A DNA stretch of 64,000 nt, taken from Bacteroidales bacterium. Its GTDB lineage: Bacteria; Bacteroidota; Bacteroidia; Bacteroidales; WCHB1-69. Location: contig JAFZIP010000013.1 in the NCBI GenBank assembly GCA_017554325.1, forward strand, positions 124,001 to 188,000, read 5' to 3'. A program made the position numbers and the translations under genes. Numbering within the stretch: the first letter of the stretch is position 1; each line of letters opens with the position of its first letter. The notes under the pieces are model-generated. The model made no database searches, was not told the origin of the DNA, and saw nothing but the letters and a program-made list of their open reading frames with translations. Below, piece by piece: positions 34,727-44,030 of the stretch.

Positions 34727-37700
34727 ATGTTCACCACCTATTCCGCTTCTGCTGGCTCCGGCAAGACCACCAATCTGGTGGCCGATTATCTGGCGCTTTG
34801 CTTCAGATTTGACAGTCGGAAGGTCAGACAGGACCCCCAAGAGTTCCAACTTGACCTTTATCAGCGGATTCTGGCCATTACGTTCACCAACAATGCCAGC
34901 TGTGAGATGAAGGATCGCATCGTGCGAACGCTTTATGCATTCGCCTTTGAGGATCGTTTGAGCTTGAATAAAAGAAATACCCCCATCTATAATATGGTGG
35001 TGAAAAAACTCTTCGGCTTGCAGCCGGATGAGATTACCGCTGACATTGAAAAATTCATGCAAGTGGAGTCTCTGGAATTGCTCCGGCGCATCATCTACGA
35101 TTACGCCCGCTTTACCATCTCTACCATCGACAGCTTCTTCCAGCGCGTCATCCGCTCCTCCGCGCTTTCACTCAACCTCAATCTCAACTATACCGTCCAG
35201 ATAGACATGGACGAGTTTTACCTGCAGGCCATCGACCAGCTGCTGAACGAGCTTTCGGCGGAGACCGAACTGGCCAATCGCGTTCTCTTTGTGCTGGATA
35301 ATGCCATGGAAGATTCTGGCAAAATAGATGTGGATAGGGAGTTGAAGGCCGCCTTGAAAATCCTGTATGAAAATGCAGAAAAAAATGTGGAATATCTGAA
35401 CATCCTCGCTCGGGAGGATCAGGAGGAGATTAGCAAGTATATCGTGTCGTTGAGGGAAAGTATCAAAAGAATACCTGCTGACTTGAAGGAGAAGATCAAA
35501 CCATACGCCCAGGAAGGGAGTATGTGGCTGGAGAAACTTGACCTCAAATTCAAGCGCAGATCATTCAATACATGGTTTGAGGACGTCCAGAAGGATCCGA
35601 TCAAATATTACATAAAATCCACAGATGAGATTCCGGGCTCCGGAGGGCAGATTTTCAGCAAAACCAAGCTTTCTGATGAGGAATTGGCCCGTATTGAAGA
35701 ATTTTGGCCGAAGGTGGAGGCCTCTTTTGGGAAGGTGGCAGCAGCGCAACACGATTTGCGCAAACGCTATCTCGATAGTACCATCCGCCACCGGAATGCC
35801 GATAAGGTGCTGATGCTGATGGATTTGAAACGAAAAATGGAAGAGATTAAACTGCAGAACAACTTTTTCATTCTCGGTGAATCCAACACGCTTATCTATG
35901 AAACCATCCAAAACAGAGGCTTCGAAACACTCTTCGACCGCGTGAAGTTTGACAACTTTTTTATCGACGAATTTCAGGACACTTCCAAGATGCAGTGGGA
36001 GGATCTGAAACCCATCATCATCAATAATGCCCTGTCGCAGTTCGACCGGCAGGTGTCGCTCTTCGGCGATGTGAAGCAGGCTATCTACCGTTTTCGCAAT
36101 GGCGATGCGGACCTGTTCTACAAGCTGCTCGACTACGACCGTATGCAGGAGGATCCTGATTTGAGGCTCGTGGACAGGGATCACTACCATCAGGAGTGCC
36201 TGGACACAAACTATCGCTCACTGAAGAGCGTGGTGGAGTTCAATAACCAGTATTTTGAATATTATTCCACAAAGAGAGGACTGGATAAATACTATGCCGA
36301 AGGTTTGAAGCAGAAGGCTTTCAACGAAAAGGAAGGGCAGGTGCAAGTCTGTTTTTATGCCGACAAGGAGAAGAAAAATGAGTTGAAGCCGCAGTTCCCT
36401 GTTGATGATTCTGTATGGGCAAGCATGGTGGAAGATAAGAAGATTGAGGTGCAGGACATGGAGGTGTTGCTGGCGGTCATGGATGCCCGCCGGCGCGGAT
36501 ATTCCGATGGGGACATTGCCGTGCTGTGCCGTAACAATTTCAAATGCGCCCATATTGCGGATATCATGCTGCGGATGGGCTGGAATGTGATTACGGAGAA
36601 ATCGCTGAACCTCAGTGCTTCGGAGGAAGTTAACCTGCTCATCTACACACTCCGCTATCTGTTGCACCCTGACGACCAAGTGGCCAAGAGCACCATTCTC
36701 TACTATATGGCCCGTTTGCAGGGTAAGGAGTCTCTGTTGCAACAATTTATGCCTGCTCTGAAAGAAGAAGGTGTTTTTGAATCCTTGCTGGAGAAAGAGT
36801 TCGGCAAACCTTTGCCCCGAAACCAATGGCTCTCCGAACCCCTGTTCCTGCTGGTGAAAGATGTGATGCTTTACTACGGCATGGAACATTTGCAGAGTCC
36901 CTTTGTAGTGGATTTCGAAAATCTGGTATGGCAGTATTTGCAGAGCCGCAACGGTGAGCTTTCCAAGTTCTTGACCTGGTGGCAGCAGCAGGTGGAACTG
37001 GACAAGCTGCCCTCTTTGTCGCTGCCGGCCGGCCAGGATGCCATCAGGATCAGTACCATCCATAAATCCAAAGGATTGGAATACCCGGTGGTGATTTTTC
37101 CGCACAATCTGCCCCGAAAACAGCTCTTGCCGGTTTGGGACAAGGTGGATGACCGGACGGTGGCCTACGTGGAATTGACTTCCAGTTGTGTGGGCTCTTC
37201 GTATGAGGAACGCTATGAGGAGGAGTCGCTCAGCGCGGAGATGGATGACCTGAATGTGCTCTACGTGACGCACACCCGCGCCCGCGACATGCTCTACGTG
37301 ATTGCCAAGTGGTCAGAAAAAGAGAACAACTCCTACGGCAATGATCTCCATAAGTTCATCGCCGACAACATACAGCAGGAAGATGGCTTAGATTTCTTCC
37401 ATGAGGAGGCTAATACCCGCTATTTCTTTTTGGGAGACCAGGATTGGCGCAATCCGAAGAAAGAAGCCAAGGGAGAGGTGCAGCATTCCATTCCCGAGGT
37501 TGTCGCTTCCGATTTTGAGCTGGACCAAGTGCAGGTGCTCTTTGAGACTTCCTTGCCGGAGGACGACCCGCGCGCCGAAGGAACCTACGTGCACGATTTC
37601 CTGTCCGGTTTGGCCGACTTCCCGCAGTCGGAGGATGCGTTTGAACACTGTCTGGCAGATGTGCCGGAGGCGAAGAGGCCCCGTTTGCGGGCTGCTTATC

Positions 37701-37957
37701 GTCGCATTATGGAAGATGCAGACTTGCGTCCCTGTTTCGCGCCGGGTGTCAAGGTGCTCAATGAGGTCAACATCCTCGACGAGGCGCACCGCGAGCACCG
37801 TCCAGACCGTGTGGCTTTTTTAGACGACAGGGTAGTGGTCATCGACTACAAAACGGGCGCACCGCACGAGCAGTACCAGCAGCAAATAGACGAATATTGC
37901 GCATTGCTGCGCAATATGGGGTATCAGAATGTGGAGGGAAGGTTGTTGTATGTTTAG
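34727..37957 (+). CDS. UvrD/RecB-like helicase-nuclease (AddA-like)
   Basis: 1,076 residues. Walker A is at residues 8-15 (SASAGSGKTT, starting MFTTYSASAGSGKTT), which is the RecB/AddA form. Superfamily 1 motifs follow: FFIDEFQDTSKMQWEDLK (motif II), FGDVKQAIYRFRNGD (motif III), LDTNYRSLKSVVEFN, ISTIHKSKGLEYPVVIFP and VLYVTHTRARDMLYV. The C-terminus carries a PD-(D/E)XK nuclease domain (RVAFLDDRVVVIDYKTGAPH). Such proteins resect broken DNA ends as half of an AddAB or RecBCD-like complex; an AddB-type partner is not in the window. Divergent from sufC. Confidence 0.9.
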   Translation: MFTTYSASAGSGKTTNLVADYLALCFRFDSRKVRQDPQEFQLDLYQRILAITFTNNASCEMKDRIVRTLYAFAFEDRLSLNKRNTPIYNMVVKKLFGLQPDEITADIEKFMQVESLELLRRIIYDYARFTISTIDSFFQRVIRSSALSLNLNLNYTVQIDMDEFYLQAIDQLLNELSAETELANRVLFVLDNAMEDSGKIDVDRELKAALKILYENAEKNVEYLNILAREDQEEISKYIVSLRESIKRIPADLKEKIKPYAQEGSMWLEKLDLKFKRRSFNTWFEDVQKDPIKYYIKSTDEIPGSGGQIFSKTKLSDEELARIEEFWPKVEASFGKVAAAQHDLRKRYLDSTIRHRNADKVLMLMDLKRKMEEIKLQNNFFILGESNTLIYETIQNRGFETLFDRVKFDNFFIDEFQDTSKMQWEDLKPIIINNALSQFDRQVSLFGDVKQAIYRFRNGDADLFYKLLDYDRMQEDPDLRLVDRDHYHQECLDTNYRSLKSVVEFNNQYFEYYSTKRGLDKYYAEGLKQKAFNEKEGQVQVCFYADKEKKNELKPQFPVDDSVWASMVEDKKIEVQDMEVLLAVMDARRRGYSDGDIAVLCRNNFKCAHIADIMLRMGWNVITEKSLNLSASEEVNLLIYTLRYLLHPDDQVAKSTILYYMARLQGKESLLQQFMPALKEEGVFESLLEKEFGKPLPRNQWLSEPLFLLVKDVMLYYGMEHLQSPFVVDFENLVWQYLQSRNGELSKFLTWWQQQVELDKLPSLSLPAGQDAIRISTIHKSKGLEYPVVIFPHNLPRKQLLPVWDKVDDRTVAYVELTSSCVGSSYEERYEEESLSAEMDDLNVLYVTHTRARDMLYVIAKWSEKENNSYGNDLHKFIADNIQQEDGLDFFHEEANTRYFFLGDQDWRNPKKEAKGEVQHSIPEVVASDFELDQVQVLFETSLPEDDPRAEGTYVHDFLSGLADFPQSEDAFEHCLADVPEAKRPRLRAAYRRIMEDADLRPCFAPGVKVLNEVNILDEAHREHRPDRVAFLDDRVVVIDYKTGAPHEQYQQQIDEYCALLRNMGYQNVEGRLLYV

Positions 37958-37981
37958 ATTAACAATTCCCTTCCCTTGTGA

Positions 37982-40591
37982 TTATTGTTTCACCACCTTG
38001 CGAACTCCCATCACGTGGCCATTGGCCACGGCCTTGATGAAATACACGCCGTTGGCGTAACGCGACAGGTCGATTTGGGCGGTTGCCCGTTGTAGGGGCG
38101 AATCATCATTCGCCCCTACAACGGGCACGCCCACCAATTTCCCATACACATCGTACAATTGGATTTTCACATCGCCCAATTCCCCATTTCCCATTCCAAA
38201 TTCCACATTGACGATATTGGAGGTCGGGTTGGGATAGACAATAAGAGGATTGGAGACAATATGATTATCAATACCTACATGATTGTCTGTAATAATTATG
38301 GAGTTATCGTTAATCATATTGCTATAGTTTTGCACACATCCTTCTGGTACGTAAATGGTATCTACAATACAAGAAAACACATCGTAAAATGCAGATTCAA
38401 AGTGGGGAGGTATTGTACCTTCAAAAGTTATTGAAGTTAACTCGTCGCATCCGTAGAATGCACCTCCGTAAATTGCGCAGACGGAATTCGGGATGGTTAC
38501 AGAAGTCAGGCTGCTGCATCCATAGAAAGCTTCGTAGCTAATATACCAGACGGAATTCGGGATCACTGTTGTTTGACACCCTCTAATCAGAGCATTATTT
38601 TGCGTGAAGATGATGGCATTGCAGTTGTCACGGCTGTCATAAACAGGGTTGCCCGATTCTACTACAATTGAGGTCAGGCTGCTGCATCCTTTGAATGCAT
38701 AGTCGTAAATTGTCGTGACAGAATTCGGGATGGTTACAGAAGTCAGGCTGCTGCATCCAGAGAAAGCACTCTGGCCAATTTCCGTGACGGAATTCGGGAT
38801 GGTTACAGAAGCCAGGCTGCTGCATCCTTCGAATGCATAGGGGTAAATTGTCGTGACGGAATTCGGGATGGTTACAGAAGCCAGGCTGCTGCATCCAGAG
38901 AAAGTATACGATCCAATTTCCGTGACGGAATTCGGGATGGTTACAGAAGCCAGGCTGCTGCATCCAGAGAAAGCATACCTTCCAATTGTCATAACGGAAT
39001 TTGGAATGGTTACAGAAGCCAGGCTGCTGCATCCACGGAAAGCAGACCATCCAATTTCCGTGACGGAATTCGGGATGGTTACAGAAGTCAGGCTGCTGCA
39101 TCCTTCGAATGCATAGTCGTCAATTTCCGTGATGGAATTCGGGAGGGTTACAGAAGCCAGGCTGCTGCATCCACGGAAAGCAGACCATCCAATTTCCGTG
39201 ACGGAATTCGGGATGGTTACAGAAGTCAGGCTGCTGCATCCTTCGAATGCATAGGGGTAAATTGTCGTGACAGAATTCGGGATGGTTACAGAAGTCAGGC
39301 TGCTGCATCCAGAGAAAGCTCCCCAGTAAATTGTCATAACGGAATTTGGAATGGTTATAGAAGTCAGGCTGCTACATCCAGAGAAAGCATACCATACAAT
39401 TTCCGTGACGGAATTCGGAATCACTGTAGTTTGACACCCTCTAATCAGAGCATTATTTTGCGTTTGGATGATGGCATTACAGTTGTCACGGCTGTCATAA
39501 ACAGGGTTGCCCGATTCTACTACAATTGAGGTCAAACCGCTACAACCTTCGAATGCATCGCCGCTAATTGCCGTGACGGTATTCGGGAGGGTTACAGAAG
39601 TTAGGCTGCTGCATCCAGAGAAAGCAGACCATCCAATTGCCGTGACGGTATTCGGAATCACTGTAGTTTTACACCCTCTAATCAGAGCATTATTTTGCGT
39701 TTGGATGATGGCATTACAGTTGTCACGGCTGTCATAAACATGGTTGCCCGATTCTACTACAATTGAGGTCAAACCGCCACAACCTTCGAATGTATTGTTG
39801 CTAATTGTCGCGACGGAATTCGGAATGGTTACAGAAGTCAGGCTGCTGCATCCAGAGAAAGCACTCTGGCCAATTTCCGTGACGGTATTCGGGATGGTTA
39901 CAGAAGTCAGGCTGCTGCATCCAGAGAAAGCATACTCTCTAATTTCCGTGATGGAATTCGGGATGGTTACAGAAGTCAGGCTGCTGCATCCAGAGAAAGC
40001 ATACTCTCTAATTTCCGTGATGGAATTCGGGAGGGTTACAGAAGCCAGGCTGCTGCATCCAGAGAAAGCATACCTTCCAATTGCCGTGACGGAATTCGGG
40101 ATGGTTACAGAAGTCAGGCTGCTGCATCCAGAGAAAGCATACTCTCTAATTTCCGTGATGGAATTCGGGAGGGTTACAGAAGCCAGGCTGCTGCATCCAG
40201 AGAAAGCATACTCTCTAATTTCCGTGATGGAATTCGGGAGGGTTACAGAAGCCAGGCTGCTGCATCCAGAGAAAGCTCCCCAGTTAATTGTCATAACGGA
40301 ATTTGGAATGGTTACAGAAGTCAGGCTGCTGCATCCACGGAAAGCATACACTTCAATTTCCGTGACGGAATAAGAAATCCCATTGTGCACAACAGTAGAA
40401 GGAATCACCAAGTCGCCGGATAATTCACAATCACCCCCTGCGGATACAGAAACAGAGTCTGAAGAAATAGAAATTACCGAATATCTCAATAATTGCCCAG
40501 TACTGCAGATATCGTAAAACACTTGAGCCTTTGCGTTAAAAACAACGAAAACACAGGCCCAACAAATAATAAAATGTAAAATCTTTTTCAT
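37982..40591 (-). CDS. BspA-like leucine-rich-repeat surface protein with T9SS sorting domain
   Basis: 869 residues. A signal peptide (MKKILHFIICWACVFVVFNA-KAQ) is followed by about 24 LRR_5 units of 23 residues with consensus AFSGCSSLTSVTIPNSVTEI (about residues 80-750). Three units carry an inserted island, SGNPVYDSRDNCNAIIQTQN. The C-terminal 90 residues form a T9SS type A sorting domain: IVYPNPTSNIVNVEF, LYDVYGKLV, IDLSRYANGVYFIKA. T9SS would carry it across the outer membrane and cleave or anchor it there. The sorting domain is interrupted in frame by a 42-bp palindromic repeat. BspA-type LRR proteins bind host or other bacterial surfaces; the ligand is unknown. The gene has the second copy of the structured leader upstream. 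Confidence 0.92.
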   Translation of the reverse strand: MKKILHFIICWACVFVVFNAKAQVFYDICSTGQLLRYSVISISSDSVSVSAGGDCELSGDLVIPSTVVHNGISYSVTEIEVYAFRGCSSLTSVTIPNSVMTINWGAFSGCSSLASVTLPNSITEIREYAFSGCSSLASVTLPNSITEIREYAFSGCSSLTSVTIPNSVTAIGRYAFSGCSSLASVTLPNSITEIREYAFSGCSSLTSVTIPNSITEIREYAFSGCSSLTSVTIPNTVTEIGQSAFSGCSSLTSVTIPNSVATISNNTFEGCGGLTSIVVESGNHVYDSRDNCNAIIQTQNNALIRGCKTTVIPNTVTAIGWSAFSGCSSLTSVTLPNTVTAISGDAFEGCSGLTSIVVESGNPVYDSRDNCNAIIQTQNNALIRGCQTTVIPNSVTEIVWYAFSGCSSLTSITIPNSVMTIYWGAFSGCSSLTSVTIPNSVTTIYPYAFEGCSSLTSVTIPNSVTEIGWSAFRGCSSLASVTLPNSITEIDDYAFEGCSSLTSVTIPNSVTEIGWSAFRGCSSLASVTIPNSVMTIGRYAFSGCSSLASVTIPNSVTEIGSYTFSGCSSLASVTIPNSVTTIYPYAFEGCSSLASVTIPNSVTEIGQSAFSGCSSLTSVTIPNSVTTIYDYAFKGCSSLTSIVVESGNPVYDSRDNCNAIIFTQNNALIRGCQTTVIPNSVWYISYEAFYGCSSLTSVTIPNSVCAIYGGAFYGCDELTSITFEGTIPPHFESAFYDVFSCIVDTIYVPEGCVQNYSNMINDNSIIITDNHVGIDNHIVSNPLIVYPNPTSNIVNVEFGMGNGELGDVKIQLYDVYGKLVGVPVVGANDDSPLQRATAQIDLSRYANGVYFIKAVANGHVMGVRKVVKQ
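38086..38127. repeat. 42-bp palindrome inserted in frame in the sorting domain
   Basis: GCCCGTTGTAGGGGCGAAT and its exact complement flank a 4-nt loop (19-bp arms). It encodes 14 in-frame codons of the BspA-like protein (the VVGANDDSPLQR part), between two strands of the sorting domain. Confidence 0.85.
38440..40375 (-). repeat. tandem 69-bp LRR-coding repeats
   Basis: About 24 units of 69 bp, many differing at only a few positions, encode the 23-residue LRRs. The DNA similarity is much higher than amino-acid constraint requires, which favours slippage and recombination between units. Confidence 0.85.
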
Positions 40592-40663
40592 AAGCTTTTT
40601 TTAATGTTTGTAATAAATGCCGTTACCTATTTCATCATGATGAAATTTTGGTTTATAATTTTC

Positions 40664-40919
40664 AAAACAAGACAAAAAGAAAGTGGAGCCGTTATCCGAC
40701 AGCATCCACAGAGTAGGGTCTGGACTCCCGTTTGCAAGATACTGAAGAACAAGCCCCACCTAGTCGGCAATTAAACACTTCATAGGCAAGCTTGAATTCC
40801 GATATCCGTGCAAACTCGGTAAATTGTCCAGATTTACTCTGCCGGATAAGCGAAAACTCGCTTTCTTTTCAATAAAAAATCCGTTGCCCGCCTTTCGGTC
40901 GAACAACGGTGCAAATATA
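40664..40919 (-). ncRNA. conserved structured 5' leader, copy 2
   Basis: The minus-strand TATATTTG box (40912-40919) opens a leader about 80% identical to 7501-7752. The first hairpin CCGTTG...CAACGG has a different loop; the stem GTAAAT...ATTTAC replaces GTAAAC...GTTTA; AAGCGA...TCGCTT and the block GGTGGGGCTTGTTCTTCAGT are unchanged. The 7-codon ORF is again present (40760-40783, MKCLIAD). The BspA-like gene starts about 70 nt after the conserved block. Confidence 0.6.
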
Positions 40920-41011
40920 ACAAATAAATCAACGGCTGCCACAGATTTTCACCCGCAACAGCCGATTTTATAAAAAATGGGAAAATGGGATTGATATTTC
41001 AGGGGACGAAA

Positions 41012-42565
41012 TTATTGGGTTGACACCTCACTGTTCTGCAAAAGCGATAACAGTTCGCGACCTTTGTCGGTAAGCGAATATTTCTGGCGCGGATGGCGCA
41101 GATTGTTAGGGAAAGTCGGCGCGATGATGGCATCGATTAATAGCGGCTTCAGAACGTCTCTGTCGAACGTCATTCGGGATCGAATGCCACTTGTTTTCAT
41201 CATCTCTTTTACAGAAACGGCATTCTCACATAGAAGGAACAACGATACCATTGTTTGGCCCACTTTATCCTGAACTTTACCAATATTTGGGCAAGTTTGG
41301 TAGAGCTTGTTTATAAATGCTTTATATTCAGTTTTTTTAACTTTACCATTGTTGGAAACACTTATTGTGTTGTCCTGATTTTCAGACATTCTCACCACCA
41401 CGCTGAATGCGGTAAGGTAACTGACATTGAACTCGGCAGGTGGGTTTTCATTTTCGTGAAGTTGGTCTTGTACCTCTCGGATGCCATGGTTAAACATGTT
41501 CACATAATTCAAGGTTCGCATCATTTCTGCCACCACACTGTTACGGTAGTCGTTGACATTGGGGAAATTCTCCGGCCGTGCTTGACCATATAGCCCGCCT
41601 GGGTTCATCACCTCAATATGCCGGTCATACTGATACAACCGTACTGGCATATTCGATTGATAATCGCGATGCATTACTGCATTCATCATCAATTCACGCA
41701 ACGCCTTAAACGGATAGTTCAACACATCCTTTTCCCTCAAAATACTAACTGGAACAGGTCTCTTAGTGACAACTCCGTCTCTGATAAAATTTTCCAATTG
41801 AGGCAAAACTGTGTATAATCCACCTTCAAAACGCCGCTCATTCAGAATTTCACTGCCATTATCATTACCCTTGAAACGCACATACTGAATGTAGGCACCC
41901 GGCATAAAATACTTCGGACATTTACCAAACATTATGACAGCTGCATTTGTTGGACAGTTCCACTGAACATTATACAAATGCAAAGATGCCAGTTGCTCCT
42001 TCAAATGGCGTTGATCATTGTGCAACACCTCTGGGTCCATGGCGCGGGGAAGATACTCCTTCTGTATCGCAACCACGTCAATGTCATCCAATTTTGCATT
42101 GCGACAAGGATGAGTGTCGAAAGTTGGCAGACTGGCAGCACAGCGTTCAGAGAGTATTCGTTCTTCTTCGGCACTGGCAATGTCGCGACGCGGACCTATG
42201 CGCACATACGTTCGACCTTTGAATCGGACTGGTGTATCAAACGATGGAGTAACCTCCACAACCAACACGTCGCCATGTTCCGTACAAATCTTTTCGGTTG
42301 TCATCACAGGAAGAGGAAGAATATTGCCAGCTGAACGGATACCGCTAATACGCTTCATTAATGTGTCGTCAACCGTTAATCCACTGATATATCCGTCATC
42401 CGAGACACCTATCAGCAGATAGCCTTTCTTGCGACCGCCAGGCAAATCATTGGCGAAGGCACAGATAGCCTCCTGGAACTTGTCCATATTGGAAGTGGAT
42501 ACCGTACGCTCAATACGATAACTCTCATCGCATGAAATCAAATCATACAATTCTTCTTTTGTCAT
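41012..42565 (-). CDS. Schlafen-type AlbA_2 / HATPase domain protein
   Basis: 517 residues. The N-terminal 130 residues are an AlbA_2 (Schlafen) domain: ICAFANDLPGGRKKGYLLIG, VSDDGYISGL and VRFKGRTYVRIGPR. A central domain related to the C-terminal GHKL-type ATPase of RecG-like annotated proteins follows (YPFKALRELMMNAVMHRDYQ, VMNPGGLYGQARPENFPNVN). The C-terminus is winged-helix-like (SVKEMMKTSGI...YSLTDKGRELLSLL). Homologues are often annotated as transcriptional regulators or RecG-like; some take part in defence. The N-terminal motif reads ESYRIERTVS, where the lysine of the usual E-x-x-x-E-x-K pattern is replaced. Function unknown. Confidence 0.8.
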   Translation of the reverse strand: MTKEELYDLISCDESYRIERTVSTSNMDKFQEAICAFANDLPGGRKKGYLLIGVSDDGYISGLTVDDTLMKRISGIRSAGNILPLPVMTTEKICTEHGDVLVVEVTPSFDTPVRFKGRTYVRIGPRRDIASAEEERILSERCAASLPTFDTHPCRNAKLDDIDVVAIQKEYLPRAMDPEVLHNDQRHLKEQLASLHLYNVQWNCPTNAAVIMFGKCPKYFMPGAYIQYVRFKGNDNGSEILNERRFEGGLYTVLPQLENFIRDGVVTKRPVPVSILREKDVLNYPFKALRELMMNAVMHRDYQSNMPVRLYQYDRHIEVMNPGGLYGQARPENFPNVNDYRNSVVAEMMRTLNYVNMFNHGIREVQDQLHENENPPAEFNVSYLTAFSVVVRMSENQDNTISVSNNGKVKKTEYKAFINKLYQTCPNIGKVQDKVGQTMVSLFLLCENAVSVKEMMKTSGIRSRMTFDRDVLKPLLIDAIIAPTFPNNLRHPRQKYSLTDKGRELLSLLQNSEVSTQ

Positions 42566-42670
42566 GGTTGTTTTGTTTTATGATATTATCTTAAACGCTT
42601 TATGTCAACATGTTAAAAATTTTGTTCTATACGCGATCTCTAATTTGCTCTCACATTGGTATCGTTTGTG

Positions 42671-42678
42671 CAAAATTA
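42671..42678 (-). promoter_or_regulatory. -7 promoter box of the AlbA_2 gene
   Basis: TAATTTTG followed by CAC on the minus strand, about 105 nt upstream of the ATG. Confidence 0.5.
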
Positions 42679-42697
42679 CATTTTTTCTTATAATAAC

Positions 42698-42727
42698 CAT
42701 AGAGACGCAAAATTTTGCGTCTCTATG
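42698..42727. repeat. 30-bp perfect GAGACGCA palindrome
   Basis: CATAGAGACGCAAAA followed directly by its reverse complement. It lies between prfA and the AlbA_2 gene and has no T-run, so it is unlikely to be a simple terminator. Confidence 0.8.
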
Positions 42728-42834
42728 GGATGTGTCGTTTCGGGATAATAGGCCGTTTATACGCCTATCGGTAATTTGTCGCGTTTTTCGGTTTTTTGTT
42801 TTCGCTGGGTTTGGTGAAGTTCCGGGTTGGTGAT

Positions 42835-43914
42835 TTAGACCACGTCCTCTTTCAGTCTTTCGGCGTTCTCGGCCACTTGCAGGGCCTGGAGCACCTCTTC
42901 GATGTCGCCGTTCATGAAGTTGGCAAGGTTGTACATCGTGTAGTTGATACGGTGATCGGTGACGCGGTTCTGCGGATAGTTGTAGGTTCTGATCTTCGCG
43001 GAACGGTCGCCGGTAGATACCATGGTCTTACGCTTGGAAGCGATTTCGTCCAGATATTTCTTGTACTCCATCTCGAACAAGCGGGTACGCAACACGCGCA
43101 TGGCCTTTTCGAGATTCTTGATTTGGGATTTCTCGTCCTGGATGGAGACCACGATGCCAGTAGGGATGTGCGTGAGGCGCACGGCGGAGTAGGTGGTGTT
43201 CACGCACTGGCCGCCGGGGCCGGAGGCGCAGAAGGTCTCTTTCTTGATGTCGCTCTGCTTGAGCTCCACGTCAAACTCGTCGGCCTCGGGCAACACGACC
43301 ACCGAAGCGGCGGAAGTGTGGACGCGGCCCTGTGACTCGGTTTGCGGCACGCGCTGCACGCGGTGCACACCCGACTCGTATTTCATGATGCCATAGACGC
43401 CCTCACCGTTCACGGCGAAGTCAATTTCCTTGTAGCCACCCACTGTGCCCTCCGTCATGGAGAGAACCTCGATTTTCCAACCCTTCTTGTCGCAATAGTG
43501 TTGATACATGCGGAACAGGTCGCCGGCGAAAATGCTGGCCTCGTCGCCACCCGTGCCCGCGCGGATCTCCATCTGCGCATTCTTGCTGTCCTGCGGATCG
43601 GAAGGCAGCAGCAACAGGCGGATTTCCTCTTCCAATTTCTCCTTCTCTTCGACGAAATTGTCCAGCTCCATCTTGGCCATCTCGCGGAACTCCTCATCCT
43701 TCTCGTTGGCCACGATGTCCTTGGCGTTGGCGATGTTGCCAATCACGTCCTTGTATTTCTTGTACGCATCCACCACAGCCTGCAGGTCCTTGTAGTCCTT
43801 GCTCATCTTGATGAATTTCTTCATGTCGGACATGGCATCCGGCTGAGCAATGTCCTCACCAATCTGCAGCCAACGCTTGTATATCAGCTCTAATTTCTCC
43901 AGTAAATCGTTCAT
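42835..43914 (-). CDS. prfA: peptide chain release factor 1
   Basis: 359 residues, normal for RF1. The GGQ motif (Gly234-Gly235-Gln236, in GPGGQCVNTTYSAVRLTHIP) inserts into the peptidyl-transferase centre and hydrolyses peptidyl-tRNA at UAA and UAG codons. The VNTT context, with threonine instead of lysine, and RVPQTESQGRVHTSAASVVV favour RF1 over RF2. Transcribed divergently from uvrA. Confidence 0.95.
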   Translation of the reverse strand: MNDLLEKLELIYKRWLQIGEDIAQPDAMSDMKKFIKMSKDYKDLQAVVDAYKKYKDVIGNIANAKDIVANEKDEEFREMAKMELDNFVEEKEKLEEEIRLLLLPSDPQDSKNAQMEIRAGTGGDEASIFAGDLFRMYQHYCDKKGWKIEVLSMTEGTVGGYKEIDFAVNGEGVYGIMKYESGVHRVQRVPQTESQGRVHTSAASVVVLPEADEFDVELKQSDIKKETFCASGPGGQCVNTTYSAVRLTHIPTGIVVSIQDEKSQIKNLEKAMRVLRTRLFEMEYKKYLDEIASKRKTMVSTGDRSAKIRTYNYPQNRVTDHRINYTMYNLANFMNGDIEEVLQALQVAENAERLKEDVV

Positions 43915-43939
43915 AAAACGGTGTTTTCAAATTTGGGCG

Positions 43940-44003
43940 CAAAATTACAAAAAAATCCCGTAGGCAGGAATAGGCCAGTTTTGCCCCATTTTTGTTATCT
44001 TTG
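43940..44003. promoter_or_regulatory. divergent -7 boxes of prfA and uvrA
   Basis: Minus strand TAATTTTG at 43940-43947 serves prfA. Plus strand TATCTTTG at 43996-44003 serves uvrA and rules out a longer uvrA reading from a TTG at 43992. Confidence 0.6.
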
Positions 44004-44030
44004 CGCCCTGTTTTTGTCACCTCGGATTGT

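Noticed and set aside
39744..40373. Long plus-strand open frame (209 codons) opposite the LRR region
   Set aside because: It exists only because the 69-bp repeat has no stop on that strand; the minus-strand product has a signal peptide and sorting domain.
38440..40375. Regular repeats resembling a CRISPR array
   Set aside because: The period is 69 bp throughout, with no unique spacers, and the frame encodes LRR units.
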